In this document: positions 1 to 8,618 of the stretch, in pieces
Position numbering within the stretch: the first letter of the stretch is position 1
Layout of the letters: the number at the start of each line of letters is the position of its first letter
NCBI RefSeq assembly: GCF_003443735.1
Contig: NZ_CP031969.1
Coordinates: 9,176,001-9,240,000 of the forward strand
Length of the DNA: 64,000 nt
Reading direction: 5' to 3'
Source of the DNA: Streptomyces sp. CC0208
GTDB taxonomy: Bacteria > Actinomycetota > Actinomycetes > Streptomycetales > Streptomycetaceae
The notes under the pieces: generated by a model
The model's database searches: none
What the model was told of the DNA's origin: nothing
The model's input: only the letters and a program-made list of their open reading frames with translations
Program-made: the position numbers and the translations under genes

Positions 1-1270
1 CGTCGGTAACCCAAAGGATTTTCAGGTACGCCTCGTTGCTCTGGTGATCGGGATCGGGGGTTGCCAAGGCAACCTCATTTCCAGCGCTGAGCCAGCGTGC
101 GGTGTTCTTGAAGCTCTCTGTTGATGCCGCTTCAGTAGCGATCCGGCATTCGGGCCATAGCTGCACGGTGGTTGCGAAGGAAAACACGAGATCGACGTCG
201 TCGAGCGGACGTACCTCGGACCCACGACGCATCGATCCGTTGTGGAAGATGGCAGACCACAACCGGCGCAGGCCTTCTGTTTGCCTCGTGAGTACGGAGT
301 GCCGGCGCAGCCGTCCAGCCTCGCCTCCTTCGACGCCAGCACGCTCAGGCAGGCTGTCCCTTGCCCGAGCGCGGGCCTTGAGGATTTCGTCGAAGTACGC
401 CAACGCCCCAAACTGCACCGTGCACACGCTGGAGGAGGTCCACAAGAGATGCTGCATTGCGCCCTCCATCGCCAGCGCAGAGGACTGCTGTTGTCGTTCA
501 TCGCGCACACCACCGGGCCGACCGCTCAAGCTGAAGGGGATCGCCTGAGCATGCTGCGGTGAATCATCGATGAGGACCGGCCAGGCTTTCCTTGCACCGG
601 TAGGTGCTTCAGCAGCACGGCGTGCTTTCTGCATGAGCAGCTTGGCCTCATGCTGCAACTGCTGTGCGTCGCATAGCAGTTGCGCGGTGGCGCGGTGGTC
701 CGCAGCAATCTGATCACGGGCCTCGTCCCGTGCGCGGTCGGCCTCCTCGCGCGCTGTGGTGATCAGTTCGTCGGCCGTGCTGCGGGCCTGGTCGAGGATC
801 TGCCGCGCTTCGGCCCGGGCAGCGTCCATTGCCAGGCCGGCCTGCGTCCAGGTGTGCAGGAGCGAGGCCCACTTCTCCACGTCAAGCGGGACAGCATGCG
901 AGGCGCCGGTCGCGCACAGATCCGCATCCGGCGTGACCTCGACGGTGGCCGGGTGGGCGGGTTCCTCCACCGCCGGACCTGATTCGATTTCCTCGAGCGC
1001 CTGCTCGGCGCCGGGGACGCCGTGTTCGGCAGCCACGCGCAGCCATCGCTTGGCAGCGACGTAGTTGTTGCGCCGGAGGTTCTCATGGCCCAGTGCGTAC
1101 GCCTCGTGGCCGAGGATCGCGGCATCCGCCTGTGCCCGCAGCCGGGCACGCTCCTGCTCGCTGCGTCCCTTCAGCCGCTTCATGACCGCGGCGAAGCCGT
1201 CCGTTTTCTCGGCGGTACTCAGGTGGAGGGCCTCGTGCCGCTCACCGTCCTGGGGGGAGATGGGGTTCAC
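1..1270 (-). CDS. Nucleotidyltransferase-like protein, partial (3' end outside window)
   Basis: An open frame begins at a GTG (1270-1268) that overlaps the stop of the sigma factor gene as GTGA and runs without a stop to the left edge, giving at least 423 residues. The N-terminal part (residues about 35-75) is alpha-helical and looks like one or two Sel1/TPR-type helices (GHENLRRNNYVAAKRWLRVA). Residues about 135-215 are rich in Ala, Glu and Arg and likely form a coiled coil. Near residues 345-365 the sequence NGSMRRGSEVRPLDDVDLVF has the GS...DxD layout of pol-beta superfamily nucleotidyltransferases. The third acidic residue would lie further on and is not identified. The coupled position suggests co-translation with the sigma factor. 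The family and substrate are unknown, and the enzymatic call is an inference from the motif. Confidence 0.7.
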   Translation of the reverse strand, partial: MNPISPQDGERHEALHLSTAEKTDGFAAVMKRLKGRSEQERARLRAQADAAILGHEAYALGHENLRRNNYVAAKRWLRVAAEHGVPGAEQALEEIESGPAVEEPAHPATVEVTPDADLCATGASHAVPLDVEKWASLLHTWTQAGLAMDAARAEARQILDQARSTADELITTAREEADRARDEARDQIAADHRATAQLLCDAQQLQHEAKLLMQKARRAAEAPTGARKAWPVLIDDSPQHAQAIPFSLSGRPGGVRDERQQQSSALAMEGAMQHLLWTSSSVCTVQFGALAYFDEILKARARARDSLPERAGVEGGEAGRLRRHSVLTRQTEGLRRLWSAIFHNGSMRRGSEVRPLDDVDLVFSFATTVQLWPECRIATEAASTESFKNTARWLSAGNEVALATPDPDHQSNEAYLKILWVTD

Positions 1271-1878
1271 CGGTGCGCCTCCTTCGCCGTGCTGACGATC
1301 TGGTAGCTCTCCATACGGGGTGACCGGCGTAGCTTGGACAACGCCGTCTTCAGGATCTTCTTCATGTTGTCGATGCCGACTTCCATGACCTCGGCGCAGT
1401 CCTTCACGGGAAGATCGGCCACGTACCGCAGGCCCAGGGCCTGCCGTTCACGCTCGGTCAGGTCTTGTAGAGCGGCGGCGAGGTCGACACGCCGCACGAC
1501 ATCGGCGAGGTCGTCGTGGTGGGAACCGTCGGCCGCGGCCTCTGCGAGGTCCTCGGCTTCGAGAGTCTCGACCCGTCCGTGGCGGCGAAGGTAGTCGTTG
1601 AGGCGACACCGTCCGATGCGGTAGAGCGTCGCCACCGGTTTGGGGTGCTCGGGATGCTCCGGCCACCACGCGAAGAACTCCTCACAGACCTGGCTGAGAA
1701 GCTCCCCGCCGTCGTCAGGGCCGGCCTTGCGGGCCAGGAACCTGAACAGCTGGTCCGCGTGCGTCTCGTAGAAGGTGGCGAGCATCGTCTCGTCGACCAC
1801 CGGTGCGCCGACGATCGGCCTGTCGGCCTCGACTTGGTCGAGGCCGAGCAGCATGTCCGAGTGATTCTGCATGGTCAC
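1267..1878 (-). CDS. ECF-type RNA polymerase sigma factor
   Basis: This 203-residue protein has the two helical regions of a minimal sigma-70 factor. Region 2 is around ATFYETHADQLFRFLARKA through YRIGRCRLNDYLRRHGR, and region 4 around LTERERQALGLRYVADLPVK followed by a recognition helix. It should direct core RNA polymerase to a small promoter set. The GTG at 1878 is preferred because it overlaps the stop of the upstream small gene as GTGA; an ATG six bases later (1872) is the alternative. The downstream nucleotidyltransferase-like gene also starts in a GTGA overlap, so the three genes form one translationally coupled operon. No anti-sigma factor is visible, and the region between regions 2 and 4 is short and acidic. 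Confidence 0.85.
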   Translation of the reverse strand: MTMQNHSDMLLGLDQVEADRPIVGAPVVDETMLATFYETHADQLFRFLARKAGPDDGGELLSQVCEEFFAWWPEHPEHPKPVATLYRIGRCRLNDYLRRHGRVETLEAEDLAEAAADGSHHDDLADVVRRVDLAAALQDLTERERQALGLRYVADLPVKDCAEVMEVGIDNMKKILKTALSKLRRSPRMESYQIVSTAKEAHR

Positions 1879-2213
1879 CGGCGCCGCCTCGCCGGTGCCG
1901 TACGACTGTCCCCTGTGAGGATTTCCCGCTCTTGACCGTGTCCGGTGCCGGTCAAGGACCACGCTTTGGCGCCACCACCGTGGTGCACGTGGACGTCCCT
2001 GCGACCACCGGCAACATCGGCCACCATCGCAGCCAACAGCTCCTGCTCCCGCACGCGGCGCTTCTCACGGGCCAACTGCACCCGCCTCCACTCCCGTGCC
2101 CCGACGGCGGCCACCGCTGCCAGGAGGGCGATCACCCCCTCGGGCGCTAGGATCTCCTGCACCTTTTCCACCGCCCTGTTCCTCGACCTCACTTGCCCCT
2201 GCACCCTGTTCAT
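1875..2213 (-). CDS. Small basic alpha-helical protein of unknown function
   Basis: A 112-residue protein and first gene of the sigma factor operon. Residues about 20-42 (EILAPEGVIALLAAVAAVGA) form a single hydrophobic helix followed by a strongly basic amphipathic helix (EWRRVQLAREKRRVREQELL), so a membrane-anchored small protein is likely. The stop overlaps the GTG of the sigma gene. The ATG at 2213 has no strong ribosome site. No family was recognised. Its position upstream of a sigma factor would fit a regulator or sensor, but nothing in the sequence proves that. Confidence 0.55.
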   Translation of the reverse strand: MNRVQGQVRSRNRAVEKVQEILAPEGVIALLAAVAAVGAREWRRVQLAREKRRVREQELLAAMVADVAGGRRDVHVHHGGGAKAWSLTGTGHGQEREILTGDSRTAPARRRR

Positions 2214-2950
2214 CGAGTGAACACCCCGGACCGGGTACCGACGAATCCAAGATCTTTTGCAGAGTGGTGCACCAGCTTTCGGCCTTGGTCAGCCGGCTGC
2301 GTTCACGTCGATCATCGCGGTCTGTTGGTTTTGCCCTCCGGTACGGCGTCGGCTTGCCCGGCGCCGCGTGCACCCGGTCACGGCAGCGGCCGGCCCCGAT
2401 CAGATGGCCGACCGTCACGGCCCGGCCGCGGTGACGGAGCGGCAATGACTGCGGCGACCAGGCGGTATCCCGACGACTCGGATGAAAGGGCCTTGGCCAG
2501 GAAGGCCGGTGTCCCTGCGGCGGATGAGGAGGTACACGGTGCTGCCGACGCCGGTGGCGGCGACAGACACGGCGCCGACCGGGAAGGAGACAGGCCGATG
2601 AAGGTCACCGCGCCGGTCGCCATCACACAGCAGGTGATCTTCAGTGCGCAGCTGGCGGTCGCGGCGGCGGTCCGCCAGGAAGTTCTTGATTACCGCGCCC
2701 GTGTCCACGGCCTTGGCCATCGTCGACACCGAAGCCGCCGACTGGCTCACCGCCACGGCTTGGAGAGATCTGATCCGGGCCGAAGACGTCACGGGCCCCG
2801 GGAAGCAGTGGCATCCGGGGCCCCGCTCGGGGCGCCGCAGGACGGCACGGATCTACCGATGTCAGTGGGGGCTGCGACCATAGAAGCGGGGCGAAACCGC
2901 CCTCACGGGACAGCAGTTGACGATGGAGACAACGGCACCATGAGACTGGC
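2214..2950. other. Gene-poor stretch with a possible decayed membrane gene
   Basis: No convincing intact gene. On the minus strand two hydrophobic stretches that would suit membrane helices lie in different frames: MATGAVTFIGL near 2600 and VGAVSVAATGVGSTVYLLIR near 2540. This may be a frameshifted small membrane gene, as found among Streptomyces spread proteins, but the match is only by composition. The stretch abuts the left inverted repeat of the insertion sequence, so it may have been disturbed by that insertion. Confidence 0.3.
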
Positions 2951-2954
2951 ACTG

Positions 2955-2970
2955 AGCTTGTTCTTTATGG
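2955..2970 (+). repeat. Left terminal inverted repeat of the IS
   Basis: Reads agcttgttctttatgg and is the exact reverse complement of 4929-4944. It contains the TAA stop codon of the transposase. Confidence 0.85.
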
Positions 2971-4419
2971 TTTGAGTCGATTTCGTTCGATTATGCTCTC
3001 GGGCCGTTTCACGGTCTTGCCCACGTCGTAGCGGGTGGCGGACCGCTGGTTCTTCAAACCAAGTGGCCTTCCGGGGACCGGAGTTGAGGGATTGGGTGCA
3101 CGGGCCGGACAGTGCAGGTGCGGGCGGAGGTTCCGAAACCCCCGGCGGACTCGGGCCGGGGTGAGCCGGCCAAGCTCGACGGGCTTCTCCCACGGCCGCC
3201 GTAAGTCGACGGCGGCCTCGCGGAGAAGGCGGATCTGGGTGTGGGCGGCGATGATCAGCCAGGTCCAGCGCTCGCCGGCCTCGGGGGTTCGCAGCTTCGG
3301 ACGGGTCCACCCGAGGGTCTGTTTCATCAGCCTGAAGAGGTGCTCGATGTCGAACCTCCTCAGGAACGCCTGCCATCGCACGTCGACGGCCTCGCTGTTC
3401 AGGCCGGTGGCGGACGACCAGAGCCAGAGCGGGAGCGGGTCGCCTCCGCCAGGCAGGCGGTCGACCTCGAGGCGGATCAGCGTGCCTTCAATGATGGGGA
3501 GCTCGCCAGTGTGGTCGATCCAAGCGGAGCGGGTGGTCAGACGGGGGTGGATGCGGTTCCAGGCCATCGCCCGGGCGGTGCCGTACCGGTCGGTGACCTG
3601 CGTCGTGGCCGCGTCCGGATCGCCCCAGGTCTCCGGCTTGGCGAAGCGGAACTCCTTGCCGTGCTTCGGCGGCCGCCCGCCCTGGGGATAGGACAGGGCG
3701 TACTCCTTGAGCGAGGGCGTCGGCCGTCGCATGACGCGGTCGGAGCGCATCCTCCCCAGCACCTCGACCGGGAGACCGTCGAGGAGATAAGCCATGCGCG
3801 GGGCGTCGTAGCCGGCGTCGAAGACGATGAGGATGTCGCGGTCACCGACGTGCCAGCGGCCCATCTCGATCAAGTCCGTGACCACACGGCGGAGCTGGGT
3901 GGCGGTGACCTCGGCGACGTCGTCCTCGGGCCCGAGACGGACGGCATCCAGCAGCTGGCACCAGGACGTCCGGCCCGATTCGAGGGCGGCGACGAAGAAG
4001 TACGGCCAGCCGGGGATGAACTGGTCCGAGGACCGTCCGCTCCGGCCGTAGACGTGGCAGAACAGACGCTCCGCGCTGGTCGGCGCGTCGAGGCGGAGCC
4101 AGTTGCTGACGTCGACCGCCAGGACGAGGCGCCCGTCGGCGGCCCGCGGCATCGGCAGACCGGCCAGCACCTGCCGCAGCCGGGGCACGTCCACGTTCCC
4201 GCGGTTCAACGCCTCGTACATCGCGCCGTGCCCACGCCGGTGCTCGGCCACCAGCGTGAGGTCCACCGGCGAGGTCACCGGACCGTCCACGCACAGCAGC
4301 GCGTCGGCCAGCTCGAACAGTTCGTCCCCGCGTGCGGTCAGGCAGTCGAAGAAGTGGTCCCGGAAGCGTGACGCTTCGGCGAACGCTCCCCCTGGGACAT
4401 CGAGGTGCGGCAAGCTCAT
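2965..4419 (-). CDS. IS transposase (DDE type, NF041680-like)
   Basis: A 484-residue transposase resembling the large Streptomyces family annotated as NF041680 putative transposases, related to IS701-like DDE enzymes. Candidate acidic residues are the Asp in LAVDVSNWLR, the Asp in DILIVFDAGYD and the Glu in RFDIEHLFRLMKQTLGW, the last being the usual glutamate context of this group. The basic C-terminus (PGRPLGLKNQRSATRYDVGK) is typical. The ATG at 4419 (MSLPHLDVPGG) is preferred to the upstream GTG/ATG at 4449 because relatives begin there. Length and motifs suggest a complete enzyme. It lies between perfect terminal inverted repeats. Confidence 0.88.
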   Translation of the reverse strand: MSLPHLDVPGGAFAEASRFRDHFFDCLTARGDELFELADALLCVDGPVTSPVDLTLVAEHRRGHGAMYEALNRGNVDVPRLRQVLAGLPMPRAADGRLVLAVDVSNWLRLDAPTSAERLFCHVYGRSGRSSDQFIPGWPYFFVAALESGRTSWCQLLDAVRLGPEDDVAEVTATQLRRVVTDLIEMGRWHVGDRDILIVFDAGYDAPRMAYLLDGLPVEVLGRMRSDRVMRRPTPSLKEYALSYPQGGRPPKHGKEFRFAKPETWGDPDAATTQVTDRYGTARAMAWNRIHPRLTTRSAWIDHTGELPIIEGTLIRLEVDRLPGGGDPLPLWLWSSATGLNSEAVDVRWQAFLRRFDIEHLFRLMKQTLGWTRPKLRTPEAGERWTWLIIAAHTQIRLLREAAVDLRRPWEKPVELGRLTPARVRRGFRNLRPHLHCPARAPNPSTPVPGRPLGLKNQRSATRYDVGKTVKRPESIIERNRLKP

Positions 4420-4601
4420 CCCCACGGCCTTCGTTCTGGTTCGGTGCATTCCTTGGTCGGAGCACAGAATCGGACGGAGGCCGCCCCCACGTCTGATGAA
4501 CTTCCGCGTGAGGGAGCCAGTTCGACGGACAATTCGACACTACGGAGCTCGGGAGCTCAGGCAACCAGCTCGAAGCCGCGGCTGAGCTGAAGGGAGCGGT
4601 A

Positions 4602-4910
4602 GTGAACGGGACGTGGTGGCTCACACAGGGCGACACCCGGATCGGCGAGCTACGGCAGTACGCAACTGATCAGCCAACGTTCCTCTGCCACTTCATCCCA
4701 GGGCCCGGATGGGAAGGGGTCCGTGTGCTGTTCGAGAGCTGGGCGACCCTGCACGGCCCAGACCCCGACGGCTCTCGAACCGCGCAGGCCATCAAGCCCA
4801 TCATGGACCTCGGACTAACGTTGGTTCCCGAAGACGAAGGTCAGCCCATGGCGCTCTTCAAAGAGTGCATCGTCCGTATCGACGGTGACGTCGCCCGCGT
4901 GCGCTGCTGA
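4602..4910 (+). CDS. IS passenger protein of unknown function
   Basis: A 102-residue protein starting at a GTG with AGGGAG about seven bases upstream. It is encoded between the IS terminal repeats, divergent from the transposase, so it travels with the element. The sequence is rich in aromatic residues and well formed (TWWLTQGDTRIGELRQY, HFIPGPGWEGVRVLFESW), with alternating strands and helices that suggest a small alpha/beta domain. No catalytic motif, signal peptide or membrane segment is seen. The function is unknown. An IS accessory, a regulator of transposition or a cargo gene are all possible. Confidence 0.7.
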   Translation: MNGTWWLTQGDTRIGELRQYATDQPTFLCHFIPGPGWEGVRVLFESWATLHGPDPDGSRTAQAIKPIMDLGLTLVPEDEGQPMALFKECIVRIDGDVARVRC

Positions 4911-4928
4911 CCTCAACGAAGTCGCCGA

Positions 4929-4944
4929 CCATAAAGAACAAGCT
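4929..4944 (-). repeat. Right terminal inverted repeat of the IS
   Basis: Reads ccataaagaacaagct, the exact reverse complement of 2955-2970. It lies 19 bases after the passenger gene stop. Confidence 0.85.
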
Positions 4945-5082
4945 GAGCAGTGCGGCGGTCAGGTCAGCGGCGAGCCTGGTCGGGTCGGAGAATGGATCGG
5001 GCTCGCCTGGCGTACGGACCACCGGCTTGGGTGATCAACGGGCTGGAGGCTGCTTGCGCCTGCAGGGATCAGGTGCAAAGAA

Positions 5083-5132
5083 GAGCCCCGCCAGATCGTG
5101 GCGCCCTTTTTGGGCCTGATCTGGCGGGGCTC
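5083..5132. terminator. Strong hairpin, probable bidirectional terminator
   Basis: A perfect 15-bp stem (gagccccgccagatc at 5083-5097 with its complement at 5118-5132) encloses a loop that itself holds a small gcgccc/gggc stem around ttttt. It sits between the rightward IS passenger gene and the leftward gene ending at 5191, so it can end transcription from both sides. Confidence 0.75.
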
Positions 5133-5190
5133 CTACAAAGCCACCGCTTCGCGCGCTCTGCGTGTTGCGGTTATTTCAGGACGCCACCGG

Positions 5191-5664
5191 TCACCGCTGC
5201 AGCAGCCATGCCCGGTGGGGAGTGGACCCGTCCCGGCCGCGCCTGCGATGCCCAGTCAGGCGTGCCCGCATGACGGTGATGGCCGCGAAGCCAACAAGCA
5301 GGGTCACGCACGTGGTCGAGACGACGATGCCGGACGAAACGCTGTCAACCATGAGGACTACCGAGATCGCCAGGATCAGGACGGCTGCCAGACCGCCCGT
5401 CAGGCGTGCGGTCCGATGTGATGCCCAGGGCCTTTGACGCATGGCTGGCGCCGGCTCGTCTTCCTCTTCCGTTCCCTCCTCGTTGTGCAGGTAGATGCTG
5501 CTGTCGTCGTCGGTGTCGGTCTCTGCCCGAGCTGCGATGCGGTCCATGTACGAAGCCCACTCACTCGTAGCAGGCTGCGGCGTCCCCTCGGAGCTGCGCT
5601 TGCGAGCGGGCTCGCGCAGCAGCTCGATCAGGGCCTCGTGAGCATTAGATGCCACGTCAGCCAT
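5191..5664 (-). CDS. Two-helix membrane protein, unknown function
   Basis: A 157-residue protein. The first 80 residues are hydrophilic and very acidic (TDTDDDSSIYLHNEEGTEEE). Two membrane helices follow at about 87-105 (LTGGLAAVLILAISVVLMV) and 110-130 (GIVVSTTCVTLLVGFAAITV), then a short basic tail. The predicted topology places a long acidic cytoplasmic domain before the membrane. The ATG at 5664 has AAGGAAGG close upstream. It lies 141 bp downstream of the sigma-like gene on the same strand and could be expressed with it, as a membrane partner. No family was recognised. Confidence 0.65.
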   Translation of the reverse strand: MADVASNAHEALIELLREPARKRSSEGTPQPATSEWASYMDRIAARAETDTDDDSSIYLHNEEGTEEEDEPAPAMRQRPWASHRTARLTGGLAAVLILAISVVLMVDSVSSGIVVSTTCVTLLVGFAAITVMRARLTGHRRRGRDGSTPHRAWLLQR

Positions 5665-5805
5665 CCTTCCTTGTCTTGTCCTCCAACCGGCACTGTGCCG
5701 GTCACGACGCAGAGGTTCCTCTGCGCGCCTGTGGGGGCGGGCCCCCTCCCAGGGCCACGGAGCTCAGGGCCTGAAGTGCTCCATGACCAAGGGGGGTGGC
5801 CCGCC

Positions 5806-6522
5806 TCAGCGGAGGTGGTCGAGCTCGTCCGGCGGCAGGGACTTCAGCCGTTCCTCGGCCCGCGCCAGCCGGGCCGAGACTGTGCCCCGGTCGATGCCCA
5901 GGCGCTCGGCGATCTCCTTGCGCCTCATGCCCTCGCCGTGCGTCATGAGCCACACCTGCCGCTCAGCATCGGGGAGGTGGCGCCGGAGGAAGGAATCGAT
6001 GGCCCCGTTGAAGTCGACCTCCTCCATGGCGCAGGGACCGGGGTCGGGGAGGGGCAGAGCCTCGACGTCCTGCGGGCGCTCGCGGTTCTTGTGCTTGTCC
6101 CTCAGGAAGTCAGCCTTGATGAACTTGTAGCAGTTCATCAGGAGCGGCCAGGGCCTGCCGTACCGGAGGGGGACTCCCTTCCTCCTGGCCTTGTAGTACT
6201 TGACCTGCGTCTCCGCCCGCAGTTCGTGGACCTCTTGCTCGTCGAACCCGTCCTTGGTGATCCGCCGGCCCAGAGGCACATGCGTTTCCTCCAGCTCAGC
6301 GCTCACCTCCTCATGCGTGGGTACGACGGCGTCCTCAGGCTTCTCGCCCTCGGAGGGATCCGGCTGAGCCGGGATGATCGCCCTGCCGGATGCTCCCGGA
6401 CCTCCGTCGGCGGACGCCGCCACGCTGGCGTCCTCGGACTCGGAGAGCTCCGTGACCGGCAGAGCGACTGCCTCGGGGGGCGACGCGTTGCCCATCCCGC
6501 GCTCACTGGGTCGTCCTGTCAT
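5806..6522 (-). CDS. Sigma-70-like / region-4 HTH regulatory protein
   Basis: A 238-residue protein with a long low-complexity acidic N-terminus. A region-2-like helical segment follows (YGRPWPLLMNCYKFIKADFL) and then a clear C-terminal region-4 helix-turn-helix (RKEIAERLGIDRGTVSARLA). It may be a divergent sigma factor or a helix-turn-helix regulator built on region 4. The ATG at 6522 (MTGRPSERG) is chosen because the upstream extension is not conserved-looking; the AGAGG before it is close to the start codon. The neighbours are small membrane proteins on the same strand, a common layout for sigma or anti-sigma modules in Streptomyces accessory DNA. Confidence 0.7.
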   Translation of the reverse strand: MTGRPSERGMGNASPPEAVALPVTELSESEDASVAASADGGPGASGRAIIPAQPDPSEGEKPEDAVVPTHEEVSAELEETHVPLGRRITKDGFDEQEVHELRAETQVKYYKARRKGVPLRYGRPWPLLMNCYKFIKADFLRDKHKNRERPQDVEALPLPDPGPCAMEEVDFNGAIDSFLRRHLPDAERQVWLMTHGEGMRRKEIAERLGIDRGTVSARLARAEERLKSLPPDELDHLR

Positions 6523-6713
6523 TGCCTCTGACTCTTTTCTGCGAGGGGGTAGGCCCTGCTGCAGAAGGAGTCGGTCACCACGAGCCAGATGCGGGGGTTT
6601 CCCCACAAAACTTTCGAGGGGACGCACGAAGTCGGTACAGGCGGCTGCTCGGCACGGCAGAGAGGCCCTCAGCCCGACCAGCGGCTGAAGGCCTCTCAGG
6701 AACGTCAGGACAG

Positions 6714-6869
6714 CTACTTGGCGTGCAGCATCTTCCACACGAGCGTCGCCACCGCGACGCCCGCGCTGATGGCGACCCCCAACGCCGGGTTGCCGAGCGC
6801 AACCAGAGTCACAACCACGAACACCAGTACGACCACCAGAATGATTGCGCTCAGGCGCTTCTGACTCAT
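6714..6869 (-). CDS. 51-residue hydrophobic membrane peptide
   Basis: Two hydrophobic helices separated by a short turn make up almost the entire protein (LSAIILVVVLVFVVVTLVAL, then LGVAISAGVAVATLVWKM). The ATG at 6869 has GGAG eight bases upstream. It lies upstream of the sigma-like gene on the same strand, with about 190 bp between them. Membrane-embedded peptides of this size occur as holin-like, toxin-like or scaffold proteins; nothing here decides between them. Confidence 0.6.
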   Translation of the reverse strand: MSQKRLSAIILVVVLVFVVVTLVALGNPALGVAISAGVAVATLVWKMLHAK

Positions 6870-7296
6870 TGTTCGGACTCCACGTCTCAGATGATCTTCA
6901 CTGCGGGGCAGGCAGGGTGGGGGCGTCTCCGCTTCGCCGCCCATCACCTCTCTTGTAGGTGTGAGTCGCTCTGCGTCGGTCAGTTGGGGGAATGGCGCGG
7001 CCCCTGGGGGTGCCTGACGTGGTGTAGGCCCGTAGGACGAGCGTGAGCTCGCGCAATTGGTACAGCGTGGCCAGCGGGCAGGGTTGCGGACCAGCACCCG
7101 CCCACCCTGATCCCTCACACCAGATGGGGATCTTCCTCTCTCGTAGTCCGCCGGAAGCGGAGCAGAGCACCTGAAAGAATGTCAATAGCCCTAAAAGGCG
7201 AGCGAGTTGCACCAATGAGATCAGATCCGCCCCCGCGTACGCGAGGGGGAAAATCACCCAGCGGCGTCAACTCGACAGCGGGTAGCGTCCCGGGCC
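6870..7296. other. Intergenic region without a supported gene
   Basis: Separates the leftward small membrane gene from the rightward YaaC-like gene, so promoters for both are expected here. On the minus strand the segment PLATLYQLRELTLVLRAYTT (near 7030-7090) looks protein-like but has no start or full frame and may be a relic. Confidence 0.4.
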
Positions 7297-8325
7297 ATGT
7301 ACATCGATGTGAGCGCCGATGAGGCGTGGGAGCGGCTGCGGGCCAGCCGCTGGAAGCCACCGGGCAGGGCCAACAGCGGATCCCGCCGCAAGACCTACGC
7401 GGCCGCCCTGGAACAGACCGAGCAGATGTTCCGCGCCGCCGCCGTCGTGGGTCCCGCCACGCGCCCTCTCCAGGTCTTCTACGGTCTGAGCCAGGCCGGC
7501 CGCGCCATCGCGGCCGCCGCGGTGACCCTTAAGGGCGAGGACTGGAGGCTTGTCGCCCACGGGATCAAGGCCTCCGGATTCGACAAGCCCTTCCCCGACA
7601 TCGAGATCCGCACCGACCCGCCCGGCACCCAGGGCAGCTTCGTCCGGGTCAGTGAAGTCCTCGACTCCCCGGTATGGGAGAAGGACGCGGCGCGCCTGGA
7701 AGACATGTGGGACCTGCTGCCCCCGAACATCAGCTACCCGCTCACCGGGCGGGAGCGGCCCACCCCGCTCTACGCCGCCGCGAGCAGCATCCACGACCAG
7801 GACCACCCCCTGCTGAGCGTCCCCGTGTGCGACATCCCCGACCGGGTCATTGATGCCGGCAGCCGCCAGGCCCTGGCTGACTTCCTCATCGCGTACCCGG
7901 CCATCGCCCGACACGAGAGCTACGTGACCCGCCGTCCACTGAGTTTCGGATTCGAAGCGCCTCCCGACTACACCCGCTACGACCACGGCGGCGGCGAACT
8001 GGTGGTCAACTGGGAGATGCCCCAGGGATCGGCAACCGCAGCCGAGCGCCTCGAGTACCTGCTGACCATGACCCGCCCCTACGCGGGCCAGCGGTACTTC
8101 CTGCCTGTCCTCGCTCCGATGTCTCGCGAACTGCACCCGCTGATGGCCTGGTGGGCCGTCCTGTACGCCCTGTCGATGCTCGCCCGCTACGAACCCGCGA
8201 GCTGGGTGACCAAGATCAGCGTTGACGACAACCCGCACGCGGTCTCGATCGAACGGCTCCTGGAACGCGCCCTCAGCCACCTGCCCGTTCTGATCGCGGA
8301 CACCATCAGCGAGGTGAGCACCTGA
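7297..8325 (+). CDS. YaaC-like protein
   Basis: A 342-residue protein resembling YaaC-family proteins of unknown biochemical role. The diagnostic part is the N-terminal segment with LQVFYGLSQAGRAIAAAAV followed by GEDWRLVAHGIKA, matching the YYG...LS.A..L and HGL pattern of that family. The C-terminal half has mixed helices and strands with conserved tryptophans (WWAVLYALSMLARYEPASW). No signal peptide or membrane segment is apparent. The ATG at 7297 follows a GGG-rich leader without a clear ribosome site. It stands alone, with the next gene on the opposite strand. In other genomes YaaC-like proteins often occur in accessory DNA, but no function should be assumed. Confidence 0.7.
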   Translation: MYIDVSADEAWERLRASRWKPPGRANSGSRRKTYAAALEQTEQMFRAAAVVGPATRPLQVFYGLSQAGRAIAAAAVTLKGEDWRLVAHGIKASGFDKPFPDIEIRTDPPGTQGSFVRVSEVLDSPVWEKDAARLEDMWDLLPPNISYPLTGRERPTPLYAAASSIHDQDHPLLSVPVCDIPDRVIDAGSRQALADFLIAYPAIARHESYVTRRPLSFGFEAPPDYTRYDHGGGELVVNWEMPQGSATAAERLEYLLTMTRPYAGQRYFLPVLAPMSRELHPLMAWWAVLYALSMLARYEPASWVTKISVDDNPHAVSIERLLERALSHLPVLIADTISEVST

Positions 8326-8385
8326 TCCAAAGACCGCACGGCCCAAAGCCTCTGGGACGGGGCTCGCCGGCGCTGTGCCGTCCTT

Positions 8386-8583
8386 TCACGGGCGCGTGCT
8401 GACGAAGCGTACGGCCGGTCCCCAGCCGGCCTTTACCGGTTCCATGCACCACTGGCAGAGCGGGCTGCCGCCAATGCCGTATCGGTGGGTCTTGCGCTGG
8501 CAGCCGGTGCAGGGGCCGACCTTGTCGCCGGGGCAGACCAGGGCCGAGGGGTCGGGTTCGGTGATCGGTGGGGGAGCGGGCAT
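8386..8583 (-). CDS. Small zinc-ribbon protein
   Basis: A 65-residue protein with two CxxC knuckles spaced as in a zinc ribbon: CTGC near residues 25-28 and CQWC near 43-46, plus an earlier Cys at 17. It lies 35 bp downstream of the DUF6233 gene on the same strand, suggesting co-expression. Proteins like this are common in Streptomyces accessory regions. Binding of nucleic acid is possible but not shown. Confidence 0.6.
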   Translation of the reverse strand: MPAPPPITEPDPSALVCPGDKVGPCTGCQRKTHRYGIGGSPLCQWCMEPVKAGWGPAVRFVSTRP

Positions 8584-8618
8584 GGTGGTTCCTGTTCCGG
8601 ACGGCGCGTACGAGCCGC

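Larger units (their letters stand above)
2955..4944. mobile_element. Insertion sequence with a transposase and a passenger gene
   Basis: A perfect 16-bp inverted repeat bounds the element: agcttgttctttatgg at 2955-2970 and its complement at 4929-4944. Between them are a leftward transposase gene and a divergent 102-codon gene. The transposase stop codon lies inside the left repeat. A five-base cactg follows outward on both sides but with a three-base offset, so no clear target-site duplication could be defined. The element is about 2.0 kb and both genes look intact, so it may still be active. Confidence 0.85.

Noticed and set aside
2859..2881. A further TGTCAGTG-N8-GACCAT motif on the plus strand
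   Set aside because: The first base differs, the -10 match is poor and no credible rightward gene follows; the next feature is the IS end.
2193..2975. Long rightward open frame of 260 codons
   Set aside because: Arg/Gly/His-rich composition without domain pattern, typical of a shadow frame in GC-rich DNA.
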